From JBFWWP01 sp050246115 (GTDB lineage Bacteria > Planctomycetota > UBA8108 > UBA1146 > JAJFFE01): a stretch of 64,000 nucleotides of DNA. The position numbers and the translations under genes were made by a program. Numbering within the stretch: position 1 is the first letter of the stretch; each line of letters opens with the position of its first letter. Where the stretch lies: NCBI GenBank assembly GCA_050246115.1, contig JBFWWP010000024.1, positions 1 through 64,000 of the forward strand, in the 5' to 3' direction. Shown here piece after piece: positions 8,339 through 16,917 of this stretch. The notes under the pieces were generated by a model. It was not told the DNA's origin. It made no database searches and saw nothing but the letters and a program-made list of their open reading frames with translations.

Positions 8339-9973
8339 TCAGTCCAGTCGAAACCAAGACGCGCACGGGCCGCAGTGGCCGATTTCGTCCCAACGATGCT
8401 CTCGATGGGCCCGCCGGGCCGCACGCAGTCCGGTCCCCTGCCACAGACTGGCGATCGCGTCGACCTGGACATTGCCGATCCGGTTTTCGCCATCGGGGTC
8501 GCGCGCGCACAAAGGAACGGTGCCGTCGGCCTCGACGCGGAGCTGCGTCGTGAGGCGAACACACGGCGCGCGCTCCGGCGGCGCGAACAAACCGGCCGAC
8601 GTGGATGCGATCTCGCCGCGCCGTCCTTCGAGGCCGCGCACGAGCACACGCGCGACCCGGGCGTGCCAGCGATCGAAGAACGGTTCGAACTCGTTCATGC
8701 TGGCCTCGTCGATGACCACGCTCACGACGACGAACGGGGCGCGGTGACGATGGCGCGGGCCGCGCCGTGCCAACAGCGTCTCCAAGCCACGAACCCGCGC
8801 GTCGAACCCCGGCGTGCCGGGTGCGATGCGCGCCAACGCTTCCTCGCCGACCGCGCCGAGGTCGACGGTGATCACGTCGGGATCCGCGGCCAGCACCCCA
8901 TCTGCACTCGACTCGGTGATGGCAGCACCTGGGGTGTCGACGTGGAGGCCGAAGGTCACGGCTCGGGCTTGCCGCAAGAAGTCCGGACAGCTCGGGTCGA
9001 GCAAGGGATCGTGGTAGCCGCCCCCCACGGTCAACAGGGAGTCGTCGCGCTCGGAGCAGGCCGCGAGCACCCGTGCCCGCACCGTGCATCGGACCGACTC
9101 CGGAACCGCGGCGCGCGAGCGCGGCGCACGGCTGCCCCCCGCGTCCGGGCCGAGTTCATGAACGAGTTCCTCCGGCAGCGCCCCCGCTACCGAGTCGGGC
9201 GCCTGCGTCAACCAACGAAACAACGCGCCGGCCTCGGACTCCTGGCCGCGACTGGCGTCCCACCAAGACCGTGCCACCGCCAACGCTGCGCGCGAGTCGA
9301 CGGTGAAGCGCCCGCGAGCCGCGCTCACCGCCAGCGGGAACGGATGGAAGAAGTGGGCGTCGGGGTGCCCCGACTTCCGGTCCGGGACGAAACCGAGCAC
9401 GTCCGCGAGGGTTCGCTGGAACTGCGCGAGCACCGAAACCATCTCGAGACCCAACACGTCACCGGCGATGCCCGGTGGCGCGGTGCTGAGATAGAGTTTT
9501 CGCGCGACCCCACCGCTCGCGAACCCCGTCGCCAGTTCGTCGATCCGTGCGGGATCGAGGAACGGGGCCTCGGCCGGTAGGAACATCGCCGCCGACCATC
9601 CTTCGCGCTGGTAAAGGTCGGCAATGGCGCTGGGATTGCCCTGCTCACAAGTGAAGAAGGACTCGGCCAGTCCGCCGCGCCAGGCTTCCTTGCCCCACCG
9701 CCGGGCTCGGCGTAGGTCCGCGCGTTGCCGCAGGTCGGCGTGTTCGTGCGCAAACCAACTCACCGGCAGATCGCCGACCAAGGCGCGCGCCGCGTCGAGC
9801 TGACGTTGCTCCACGATCACCACCGGTGGGCGAAGGCGTTCACAGGCGAGGATTCGCTCGAGCGCGCGCACGACCACGGGGCGGCCGCCCAGATCATCGG
9901 CAACGCGTGCGGGGAGTCCGCGCCGGGAGGTTTCTAGGTCGAGTTCGACGAACGACGGCAGGCGCGCGTCCAC
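8339..9973 (-). CDS. SPASM-domain protein lacking the radical-SAM cluster site
   Basis: The 544-residue protein has three parts. The N-terminus (1-200) resembles sugar-nucleotidyltransferase-like folds (ADDLGGRPVVVRALERIL). The middle resembles a radical-SAM barrel, with GGGYHDPLLDPSCPDFL matching the usual GGGEPLL segment. The C-terminal SPASM domain has Cys at about 471, 489, 534 and 537 and the typical GNVQVDAIASLW. The CX3CX2C motif that should bind the SAM-cleaving cluster is absent, and no Cys occurs at the expected place. This layout resembles the family named spiro-SPASM in spirochaetes, from memory. It starts with GTG, 5 bp after the small lipoprotein gene. Function is unknown. Confidence 0.75.
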   Translation of the reverse strand: MDARLPSFVELDLETSRRGLPARVADDLGGRPVVVRALERILACERLRPPVVIVEQRQLDAARALVGDLPVSWFAHEHADLRQRADLRRARRWGKEAWRGGLAESFFTCEQGNPSAIADLYQREGWSAAMFLPAEAPFLDPARIDELATGFASGGVARKLYLSTAPPGIAGDVLGLEMVSVLAQFQRTLADVLGFVPDRKSGHPDAHFFHPFPLAVSAARGRFTVDSRAALAVARSWWDASRGQESEAGALFRWLTQAPDSVAGALPEELVHELGPDAGGSRAPRSRAAVPESVRCTVRARVLAACSERDDSLLTVGGGYHDPLLDPSCPDFLRQARAVTFGLHVDTPGAAITESSADGVLAADPDVITVDLGAVGEEALARIAPGTPGFDARVRGLETLLARRGPRHRHRAPFVVVSVVIDEASMNEFEPFFDRWHARVARVLVRGLEGRRGEIASTSAGLFAPPERAPCVRLTTQLRVEADGTVPLCARDPDGENRIGNVQVDAIASLWQGTGLRAARRAHREHRWDEIGHCGPCASWFRLD

Positions 9974-9978
9974 CGGGT

Positions 9979-10278
9979 CTACTTCTCGACACGACTACTG
10001 AGGCGAAAGAACCCCAACGGGCCGCAGAAGAGATTGAGGAACACATCGCTCGCCCGGAAGGACGTGACGATGCGATAGTCGCGCGCGGCGCCGACGAGTC
10101 GTTCCGAATCGACACGTTGCAGCGGGACGAATCCCCACGCTGCGTACCAGATCTTCTGCGTGAAAACGTCGCCGCCTTGCGGACCGTCGCCGATGGTGTG
10201 AACGTGCCCGAAACAACCGGGGAGCGTTGCGAGCGCAGCGGTCAACACCAGCACGCGCCCCCAATCCCGCGCCTTCAC
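9979..10278 (-). CDS. Small Bor-like lipoprotein
   Basis: The predicted 99-residue protein begins with a GTG (10278) preceded by GGAG at 7 nt. The short signal peptide ends in the lipobox LPGC. The rest has the sequence pattern of Bor/Iss-like outer membrane lipoproteins: an early HTIGDG, then GFVPLQRVDSERLVGAA, a Val/Thr-rich strand, and a final hydrophobic FGPLGFF-type segment before a short basic tail. Longer readings upstream are Arg-rich and overlap the MFS promoter region. The next gene begins 5 bp after its stop, so the two are probably one transcript. Confidence 0.62.
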   Translation of the reverse strand: MKARDWGRVLVLTAALATLPGCFGHVHTIGDGPQGGDVFTQKIWYAAWGFVPLQRVDSERLVGAARDYRIVTSFRASDVFLNLFCGPLGFFRLSSRVEK

Positions 10279-10573
10279 GAGTCGCTCCGACGGGCGCCGG
10301 GCGCGGCGAGTCGCAGACGCCCGCTCTGGGGTGAAGGTGACGCGACCTGACCACGACCACGAGCGGGCTGTCGAAAGCCCCCTTCGGAAGAGACTACGCC
10401 CCACGCGAGCGAGTGCGCTGGCCCCGAAACTCGGACGGGGGTTCGCAACGCGCCACTGCCGGGGGGGATCGACTTCGCAACGAGGTTCCGCTTCATCGAA
10501 TCTCACTTCCCGCTACCCTGCCCGCAAGTACGTCGAGCTGTCAGAGGGTAAGTCGTTGCCGGAAGGAATCCAA

Positions 10574-11896
10574 GTGGGCCGGAGCAGATCTCCCGCGTTC
10601 GTCCTGTTCCTGACCCTGTTCCTCGACTTGGTGGGCTTCTCGATCATCTTCCCATTGTTCCCCGCCCTCCTCGATCACTACCTCGCGGGCGAGGGACCCG
10701 AGAGCACCATCGGTCGCTTGGCCCACCAGCTGCGCGAACTGGTGGCTACCGACGACCTCGCGGACTGGCGGGTGCAGGTGCTGTTCGGAGGGGTGCTCGG
10801 CTCGCTGTACTCCCTGCTCCAGTTCTTGCTGAGCCCCGTGTGGGGACGGCTCTCGGATCGCTTCGGTCGGCGCCCCGTCCTCCTCACCACCGTCGGCGGA
10901 ATGGTCCTCTCCTACGTCCTGTGGTTCTTTGCCGGCAGCTTCGCGCTGCTGGTTTGGGCGCGACTCCTGGGGGGCGCCATGTCGGGCAACATCTCGACGG
11001 CGACGGCGGCCATGGCGGACGTCACGACCCGCGAGAACCGTGCGAAGGGCATGGGGCTCATTGGGGCCGCGTTCGGGCTCGGCTTCATCCTGGGGCCGGC
11101 TCTGGGCGGCATGCTCTCGCTCATCGACCTCGCCGCGGAGGTCCCTGCGCTCGCTCGCTGGGGCGTCAACCCGTTCTCGGCGGCGGCCGGCGGCGCGCTG
11201 CTCCTCTCGCTCCTGAACTGGATCTGGATCTGGCGCCACTTCGGCGAGACCTTGCCGCCGGAACGCCGCGGGAAGGCCGCCGACGCGCGCCCCATCGATC
11301 CGCGAGTTCTCTGGGGAGGCGCATTGGCACCGGCGGTCCGACGGACGAATCTTGCGTACTTCATCTTCTTGCTGGCCTTCGGCGGCATGGAGTTCACGCT
11401 CACCTTCCTGGTCCGCGATCGGCTTCAATGGACGCCAACCGCGATGGCGGCAATGTTCGTGTACGTCGGCCTGCTGATCGCCCTAGTGCAGGGAGGCCTC
11501 GTGCGGCGCTTGGCTCCCCGCCTGGGCGAGAAGCGCTTGGCCGTGATCGGCTTGAGCGTCGTCATCCCCGGACTGGCGATTCTGGCCTTCGCCGACCGCG
11601 CCTGGGTGCTGTACGCCGGCCTCACCCCCATGGCCATCGGCAGCGGTTTCGCGATCCCGAGCCTCACCGCGTTGGTCTCGCTGTACTCCCCGGCCGAGCG
11701 CCAGGGGGCTGCCCTCGGGGTCTTCCGATCGCTCGGCGCCCTCTCGCGGGCGATCGGCCCTCTGGCCGCAAGCATCGCTTACTGGCAGTTCGGTCCCAGT
11801 GTGCCGTACCTCGTGGGCGCGGGTCTGTTGGCGCTGCCGATCGTCATCGCGTCACGCCTGCCGCCGCCCACTCACGGAACCGCACCTTCGCACTGA
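10574..11896 (+). CDS. MFS exporter, tetracycline/multidrug-resistance type
   Basis: This is a 440-residue major facilitator protein with about twelve membrane segments. Segment 1 contains DLVGFSIIFPLFPAL, which resembles TetA-type exporters. The loop after segment 2 has the MFS motif A, GRLSDRFGRRPVLL, and segments 4-5 contain the antiporter-type pattern GAAFGLGFILGPALGG. The GTG at 10574 was chosen because GGAAGGA lies 7 nt upstream and the first membrane helix follows within ten residues. The longer in-frame ATG reading adds 81 Arg-rich residues unlike an MFS N-terminus. It is divergent from the small lipoprotein gene. Substrate is unknown. Confidence 0.85.
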   Translation: MGRSRSPAFVLFLTLFLDLVGFSIIFPLFPALLDHYLAGEGPESTIGRLAHQLRELVATDDLADWRVQVLFGGVLGSLYSLLQFLLSPVWGRLSDRFGRRPVLLTTVGGMVLSYVLWFFAGSFALLVWARLLGGAMSGNISTATAAMADVTTRENRAKGMGLIGAAFGLGFILGPALGGMLSLIDLAAEVPALARWGVNPFSAAAGGALLLSLLNWIWIWRHFGETLPPERRGKAADARPIDPRVLWGGALAPAVRRTNLAYFIFLLAFGGMEFTLTFLVRDRLQWTPTAMAAMFVYVGLLIALVQGGLVRRLAPRLGEKRLAVIGLSVVIPGLAILAFADRAWVLYAGLTPMAIGSGFAIPSLTALVSLYSPAERQGAALGVFRSLGALSRAIGPLAASIAYWQFGPSVPYLVGAGLLALPIVIASRLPPPTHGTAPSH

Positions 11897-12138
11897 GCCC
11901 GGCGCCGCGTTGCGGACGCTTTGCGGGCGAACGCCGGTTCGGCACCGAGCGGCGATCGAAACCGGCCCAGCGCTCCCTCGCAGGGGGACGAGGTGCGACC
12001 CAAGACCGCTTGCGCGAACCGTCCATAGCTACCAAGCTGGGGCCTCGCACGACCATCATGCGCCGCGGCAATCGGGGAGCCTGGCCCAACGACAGACAAG
12101 ACACTCGGTAGACCGACACCGGTAGAGCAGGAGACCTC

Positions 12139-13224
12139 ATGCCTCACCTCGTGAGCCGCAACCTCGTCGCCGCGACACGCCCGCCACTCGGCCGCGGGGC
12201 ACGCGGGATCGTGCGAGCAACCCTGCTCGTGATCACCGTGGGAGCCGCGACGGGATGCGCGTTTCTTCGTTCCTCGGAGGAGCCGGGCCCGCTGAGCGAT
12301 ACGACCCCCACGCTGGACACCCGCACGCGGCTCGAGGAGACCTGGGGACCTGGCGAATGGGCCGCGTTGTTGACCGGGACCTTCAGCTCCAAGGACCGCA
12401 ACCTGGCGATCAACATCCCCACCGCGAGTTGGTACGTGCGCGATCGCGAGCGCAATGGCAAGGCGATCCTCGGCGGTTTGCTGGCTTACGACATGATCAC
12501 GGTGGAGAACGAGGACTCCCGGCCACGCTGGCGCAAGCTCACCAGCCTTGGGCTCCTCGGGGTAGCGGGCAACATCTCACGCGAGTCCGTGGACGGCACC
12601 GGCGAGTACCGCAAGAGCCACTGGTTCTTCCCGTTCTACCGCTACCACAACGTCAACGGCGAGCGCATCGTCTACCCGTTGATGATCTTCCCTTGGGCAC
12701 TTCGTTCCGACGCGCACTCCTTACCGCCACCGCCGGCACCGACGCGCATCCACTCCTACCCGATCGACCCTGAGCCGGTCCGCACGAATCCAGAGATCCA
12801 ACCGGGCTGGATCAATGTGGATCCGCCGCCCCTCACGCAACGCCCCGCCAGTCCGTTTCGAGGCGTGGACTCGTCGGAGCCCGAGTTCGCCGAGCCGCTG
12901 GCGGTGCCGAGTTCGTCGACCTTGGAGCCCGAGCCGACTCGGAGCCCGAATCGCGCCGAGGGCGTGATCCGACCGCGCTCGGAAACCGCTGACGTGCGAA
13001 GTGCAGCGAACCCGAACCGGGCGGCGCCACCGACGTCCCCGAGCGTGGTCCCGCCGCCACGCAAGTACGTCGTTCAGAAGGGCGACACACTCTACGGGCT
13101 CGCACGACGCTTCTACGGAAGTGGCAACGACTGGAAGCGCATCCGGGACGCGAACGAGAGCGTGCTCCAAGGGCGCGAACAACTGAAGGTCGGAGCGACG
13201 CTGGTCATTCCCGAACGCCGGTAG
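12139..13224 (+). CDS. LysM-domain lipoprotein
   Basis: The 361-residue protein has a long N-terminal signal ending in the lipobox-like ATGC (about residue 40). It continues with a conserved-looking domain (about 60-200), a Pro/Ser-rich low-complexity linker (200-305), and a C-terminal LysM domain (309-361, YVVQKGDTLYGLARRFYG and ending TLVIPERR). The LysM domain would bind peptidoglycan, so a lipid-anchored envelope protein bridging membrane and wall is inferred. An AGGAG lies 6-7 nt before the ATG. The domain at 60-200 matches nothing I recognise. Confidence 0.82.
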   Translation: MPHLVSRNLVAATRPPLGRGARGIVRATLLVITVGAATGCAFLRSSEEPGPLSDTTPTLDTRTRLEETWGPGEWAALLTGTFSSKDRNLAINIPTASWYVRDRERNGKAILGGLLAYDMITVENEDSRPRWRKLTSLGLLGVAGNISRESVDGTGEYRKSHWFFPFYRYHNVNGERIVYPLMIFPWALRSDAHSLPPPPAPTRIHSYPIDPEPVRTNPEIQPGWINVDPPPLTQRPASPFRGVDSSEPEFAEPLAVPSSSTLEPEPTRSPNRAEGVIRPRSETADVRSAANPNRAAPPTSPSVVPPPRKYVVQKGDTLYGLARRFYGSGNDWKRIRDANESVLQGREQLKVGATLVIPERR

Positions 13225-13337
13225 CGAAGCGACCCACCGCCGTGAACGCGCACGACGAGCCGATGCGGCGTGCGCATTGCGACGGGGAGAACTCGGAACT
13301 CGCGTCCCGCTGCGCGAACGAGCGAGTCGGGGAACAC

Positions 13338-13363
13338 GCTTGGGCAAGAGCTACGCCCCAAGC
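13338..13363. terminator. Hairpin in the convergent gap after the LysM gene
   Basis: GCTTGGG (13338-13344) and CCCAAGC (13357-13363) form a 7-bp stem with a 12-nt loop in the convergent 213-bp gap between the LysM lipoprotein gene and the small lipoprotein gene. There is no T-run, so rho-independent termination is only a suggestion. Confidence 0.35.
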
Positions 13364-13437
13364 AAGCGCGACACGCGGTTGCTTGGGGGCTGATGGGCTT
13401 GGGGGGTGATGGCGATCCTCGTGCGCCCGCCCGAGGC

Positions 13438-13731
13438 CTACTCGGCCTCGGCCACCGGAACCACCGGCGGTCGATAGTAGTATGGCGTGCCTACGCCCTC
13501 GATGGCGTCTTTCCACCAGTAGACCGGGTTCACGAACAGGAGATCCCCAACGAGCGCGCCGGCGCCCCCCACGAGAATGAAGGGGAGGCAGAGCTCCGAG
13601 ACCAGCGGACTATTCACGTACAGCTGGTTGTATCCCTGGTCGAGACCGCGGCTGAGCTTGCTCGGCCCAGCACATGCACTCGCCGTCAGTGCCAGGCCAA
13701 TGAGGCCCGCGAGTTTCCATCGTGAAGACAC
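13438..13731 (-). CDS. Small lipoprotein of unknown function
   Basis: A 97-residue protein starts with GTG at 13731, supported by AGGGGGGA 5 nt upstream. A signal peptide ending in a lipobox around residue 20 (TASAC) is followed by a short periplasmic segment, then a hydrophobic stretch LPFILVGGAGALVGDLLF (about 49-66) and a Tyr/Pro-rich tail (GTPYYYRPPVV). The hydrophobic glycine-rich stretch followed by an aromatic tail is common in small YceK-like lipoproteins, but I cannot name a family. It converges with the LysM gene. Confidence 0.7.
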   Translation of the reverse strand: MSSRWKLAGLIGLALTASACAGPSKLSRGLDQGYNQLYVNSPLVSELCLPFILVGGAGALVGDLLFVNPVYWWKDAIEGVGTPYYYRPPVVPVAEAE

Positions 13732-13844
13732 GAATCCCCCCTGCTTCAAAGTACGGTTGTGGCGACGGGCAATACCCACGAATCGTCCCCTCGGGAGTAC
13801 GTTTCGGTACCGCCCTCGGACTTCACCGGTCGAAGCGATAACGA

Positions 13845-15080
13845 TCACACCGCTTCGAACAGGTGCCCCAGCTTGCCCTTCTTCGCTTGGAGATAGGACA
13901 CGTTGGCGGGCCCCGACCCGACCTCGAGCGGCACGCGCTCGATCACATCGATGCCCAGCCGCTGCAGTCCTTGGATCTTGTCCGGGTTGTTCGACAACAA
14001 CCGAACGTGTGCAACCCCTAGCCAGCGCAGCGCGTCCGCGGCATCGTCGTAGCGCCGAAGGTCCGGTGGGAATCCGAGCGCGCGGTTGGCTTCGACCGTG
14101 TCCATGCCCCCCTGCTGCAAGCGATAGGCCTCGATCTTCTTGGCCAGACCGATGCCCCGGCCCTCTTGAGGGAGGTACACCAGGATACCCCGCCCCTCTC
14201 GGCCGATGCACTCCATGGCAGCGTTCAACTGCCCGCCGCAATCACAGCGGAGCGAACCGAGGAGATCCCCGGTGAAACACGCGGAGTGGACACGCACCAG
14301 CACGGGATCGGTGAAGCTCCGGGGCCGCAAGCCGGCACCCAGAGTCAACGCGATCACGTCCTCGTCGCGGGCGTTGCGGAACACGTGAATGATGAAGGTG
14401 CCCATGGGGGTCGGGAGTTCCGCGCTGCTCATGTGGCGCAGACCAACGAGCGGCACGGTCGCCACCACGGGATCGTGGAGCCGACGGTAGGCGATGAGAC
14501 TCTCGATGCTCCCCAGGAGCAAACCGTGCTGCCGCGCCAGGAGTTCGAGGTCGGAGAGCCGCGCCATGGTGCCATCGTCGTTCATGACTTCGCAGATCAC
14601 CCCGGCGGGACGCAACCCGGCGAGCCGAGCGAGGTCGACCGCAGCCTCGGTGTGCCCCGAACGCTCGAGCACCCCCCCCGCGCGCGCGCGCAGCGGAAAC
14701 AGGTGTCCCGGCCGCTTGAAGTCCGACGGCTTCGAGTCCGGGTCGGCCAGGAGCTGCGAGGTGTTGGCACGGTCAGCAGCGGAAATCCCAGTACTGATAC
14801 CCGCCACGGCGTCGACGGACACCGTGAAGGCGCAGTCCTCGGGATTCTCGGTGCCATCCCCCATCGGCGGCAGTTCGAGGCGTTGGATGATGTCCGGGGC
14901 CAGCGGAGCACAAATGAGCCCGCGCCCGACGGTCGCCATGAAGCGAATCGACTCTGGCGTCACCTTCTGGGCCGCCATCACGAGGTCACCCTCGTTCTCC
15001 CGATCTTCGCTGTCCACAACGATCACCATGCGACCGTTGCGGATCTCGCGCAGCAGATCCTCGATGGGAGCAAAGGTCAT
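13845..15080 (-). CDS. ribBA: Bifunctional DHBP synthase / GTP cyclohydrolase II
   Basis: It makes both precursors of riboflavin. Residues 1-205 are the RibB domain, forming 3,4-dihydroxy-2-butanone 4-phosphate from ribulose 5-phosphate, with DSEDRENEGDLVMAA and the RSGHTEAAVDLARLAG motif. Residues 206-411 are the RibA domain opening GTP, with the zinc cysteines in ACFTGDLLGSLRCDCGGQL and the catalytic LPQEGRGIGL. Both active sites look intact. The ATG at 15080 has GGGAGAG upstream, and longer readings add only Arg-rich sequence. The other riboflavin genes are not in this window. No FMN riboswitch signature is visible in the 146 bp before it. Confidence 0.96.
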   Translation of the reverse strand: MTFAPIEDLLREIRNGRMVIVVDSEDRENEGDLVMAAQKVTPESIRFMATVGRGLICAPLAPDIIQRLELPPMGDGTENPEDCAFTVSVDAVAGISTGISAADRANTSQLLADPDSKPSDFKRPGHLFPLRARAGGVLERSGHTEAAVDLARLAGLRPAGVICEVMNDDGTMARLSDLELLARQHGLLLGSIESLIAYRRLHDPVVATVPLVGLRHMSSAELPTPMGTFIIHVFRNARDEDVIALTLGAGLRPRSFTDPVLVRVHSACFTGDLLGSLRCDCGGQLNAAMECIGREGRGILVYLPQEGRGIGLAKKIEAYRLQQGGMDTVEANRALGFPPDLRRYDDAADALRWLGVAHVRLLSNNPDKIQGLQRLGIDVIERVPLEVGSGPANVSYLQAKKGKLGHLFEAV

Positions 15081-15226
15081 TGCTCTCCCGCTTTCCAGCC
15101 TAGTCCGGTCGTCCGAAGGTCCTCCGCGACCTCGACTCCCTCGGGAACGATATCGGACGACCCGCCTTCTGGAAAGAGGGCGCCGCCCGGAGCCCCGCCG
15201 ATTCCGCCTCGGAGTTCGCGGCCGCT

Positions 15227-16738
15227 TCAGCCCAGGACGGTCCGGAGCTTGCCTTCGAGGTAGCTTCGGAACACACCCGGGTCCAACCGGGCGCCGGTGA
15301 CTCGCTGACACAACTCATCCGCCGAGTAGCGCGCCCCGTGGACATGGATTCCCGCGCGCAACCACTCGCGCAGCGGTGTCAGCTCGCCCGCCGCGATCCC
15401 GTCCTCGAGCCCGGGCAACTCGCGCTGGGCGGCGGCATAGATCTGCGCGGCGAAGAGGTTGCCCAGGAAGTAGGTCGGGAAGTAGCCGAATGCCCCGAAG
15501 CTCCAGTGGATATCTTGCAGGACGCCCTCGCGATCGGTCGGCGGCACCAAGCCAAGGTCGGCGCGCATGCGCTCCTTCCAGATGCCGGGGAGATCGGCCA
15601 CCGCGACCTCGCCCGCTACCAGTTGGCGCTCGAGTTCGAAGCGCAGCATGACGTGGAGGTTGTAGGTCACCTCGTCGGCTTCCACCCGAATCAACGACGG
15701 CTGCACCCGATTGACGGCCCGCAGAAGCGCACCGAGTCCCAGTCCCTGGAGATGCGGGAACTCGGCCTGTAGTTGCGGCAGGAAGAAGGTCCAGAACGGT
15801 CGCCCGCGCGCCACGATGTTCTCCCACATGCGCGACTGCGACTCGTGGATCCCGAGGGAGACCGCAGCGGCGAGTGGAGTCCCCTCCCAATTCCAGTCGA
15901 GCCCCTGTTCGTACAAACCGTGCCCGGCTTCGTGCACCAAGGTGAACAGCGACTCGATCGTGCTGTTGTCATAGCGAGCGGTCAGACGAACGTCACGAGG
16001 ACTGATCCCCGAGCAGAACGGGTGCGTCGAAAGGTCGAGTCGGCCGCGTTCGAAGTCGAAGCCCATGCGCCGAATGACCTCGAGGCCGAACTTCCGCTGC
16101 CGCTCGACATCGAACGGACCGGCGAGGGCTGGGGTCCGCGCCGAGATGGGTGCATAGTGAGCCACCAACTCGACGAGCCAAGGCTTCACTTGGTCGACCA
16201 GTCCTTGGACGTGCACCGCGGTGAAGCCGGGTTCGTACTCGTCGAGCATGACATCGTAGGCCGACGGGGTGCCGCCGGTCGCCCACCCACTGCCGATGGC
16301 CTCGGCCTCGCGGCGCTTCAAGACGAGCAGCTTCTCCAAGTACGGCCGGAACGACTCGAAGTCGTCCTGGGCCCGCGCAGCGGCCCATTTCGACTGCGCT
16401 TCCGATGCGGTGCGCGCGATCTCTTCCGCCAACTCCGGGGGCACTTTGCAGGCCCGATCGTAGTCCCGCCGAACCTCGCGGCAGAGGGCCTTCGCGTCCA
16501 AGTCCTCGCCGGTTCGACAAACCGCCTCCGCGGCCGCGAGTTGGTCCCCCAACTCGGGCGCGGTCGCCATGCGGTGCACCACCTCGGTCAAGTCGCCAAT
16601 CGCCGCCGCGCGACTCGGAGTCCCGGCGGGCGGCATCATCGTCTCTTGATCCCAGCCGAGAAGACCCAGGGTGGAGCGCAAGCGCCCGATTCGGACGACG
16701 GACCGCGTCAACTGCAGCAGGGCCGGATGGTCGAACAT
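15227..16738 (-). CDS. Thermostable carboxypeptidase 1, M32 family
   Basis: This 503-residue zinc carboxypeptidase has the M32 signatures: the metal and catalytic motif HEAGH at 269-273, the following HESQSRMWEN, and LQDIHWSFGAFGYFPTY near residue 400. The length matches Taq carboxypeptidase. It removes C-terminal residues from peptides in the cytoplasm, and no signal peptide is present. The ATG is preceded by GGGAGGA at 6 nt. It is divergent from the T6SS sheath-fusion gene and looks like an independent housekeeping gene. Confidence 0.95.
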   Translation of the reverse strand: MFDHPALLQLTRSVVRIGRLRSTLGLLGWDQETMMPPAGTPSRAAAIGDLTEVVHRMATAPELGDQLAAAEAVCRTGEDLDAKALCREVRRDYDRACKVPPELAEEIARTASEAQSKWAAARAQDDFESFRPYLEKLLVLKRREAEAIGSGWATGGTPSAYDVMLDEYEPGFTAVHVQGLVDQVKPWLVELVAHYAPISARTPALAGPFDVERQRKFGLEVIRRMGFDFERGRLDLSTHPFCSGISPRDVRLTARYDNSTIESLFTLVHEAGHGLYEQGLDWNWEGTPLAAAVSLGIHESQSRMWENIVARGRPFWTFFLPQLQAEFPHLQGLGLGALLRAVNRVQPSLIRVEADEVTYNLHVMLRFELERQLVAGEVAVADLPGIWKERMRADLGLVPPTDREGVLQDIHWSFGAFGYFPTYFLGNLFAAQIYAAAQRELPGLEDGIAAGELTPLREWLRAGIHVHGARYSADELCQRVTGARLDPGVFRSYLEGKLRTVLG

Positions 16739-16917
16739 GGCATTCCTCCCAAGGGACTCGAAATCACGAATCAGCAGTCGCGACGATAGCCGACGCCTGA
16801 AAGCAATTGCACGCCCAATTCTCGGCCGAACCGGCGGCGCGGCGCGCCACGATCGACCCGGCGAAGCCTTGGGCTGTCGCCGGTTTCGTGCGAGAGTATG
16901 GCCAGGGAGGCCAATCG

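Noticed and set aside
15081..15226. Possible FMN riboswitch in front of ribBA
   Set aside because: The conserved RFN blocks are not visible and the gap is only 146 bp, so no riboswitch call is made.
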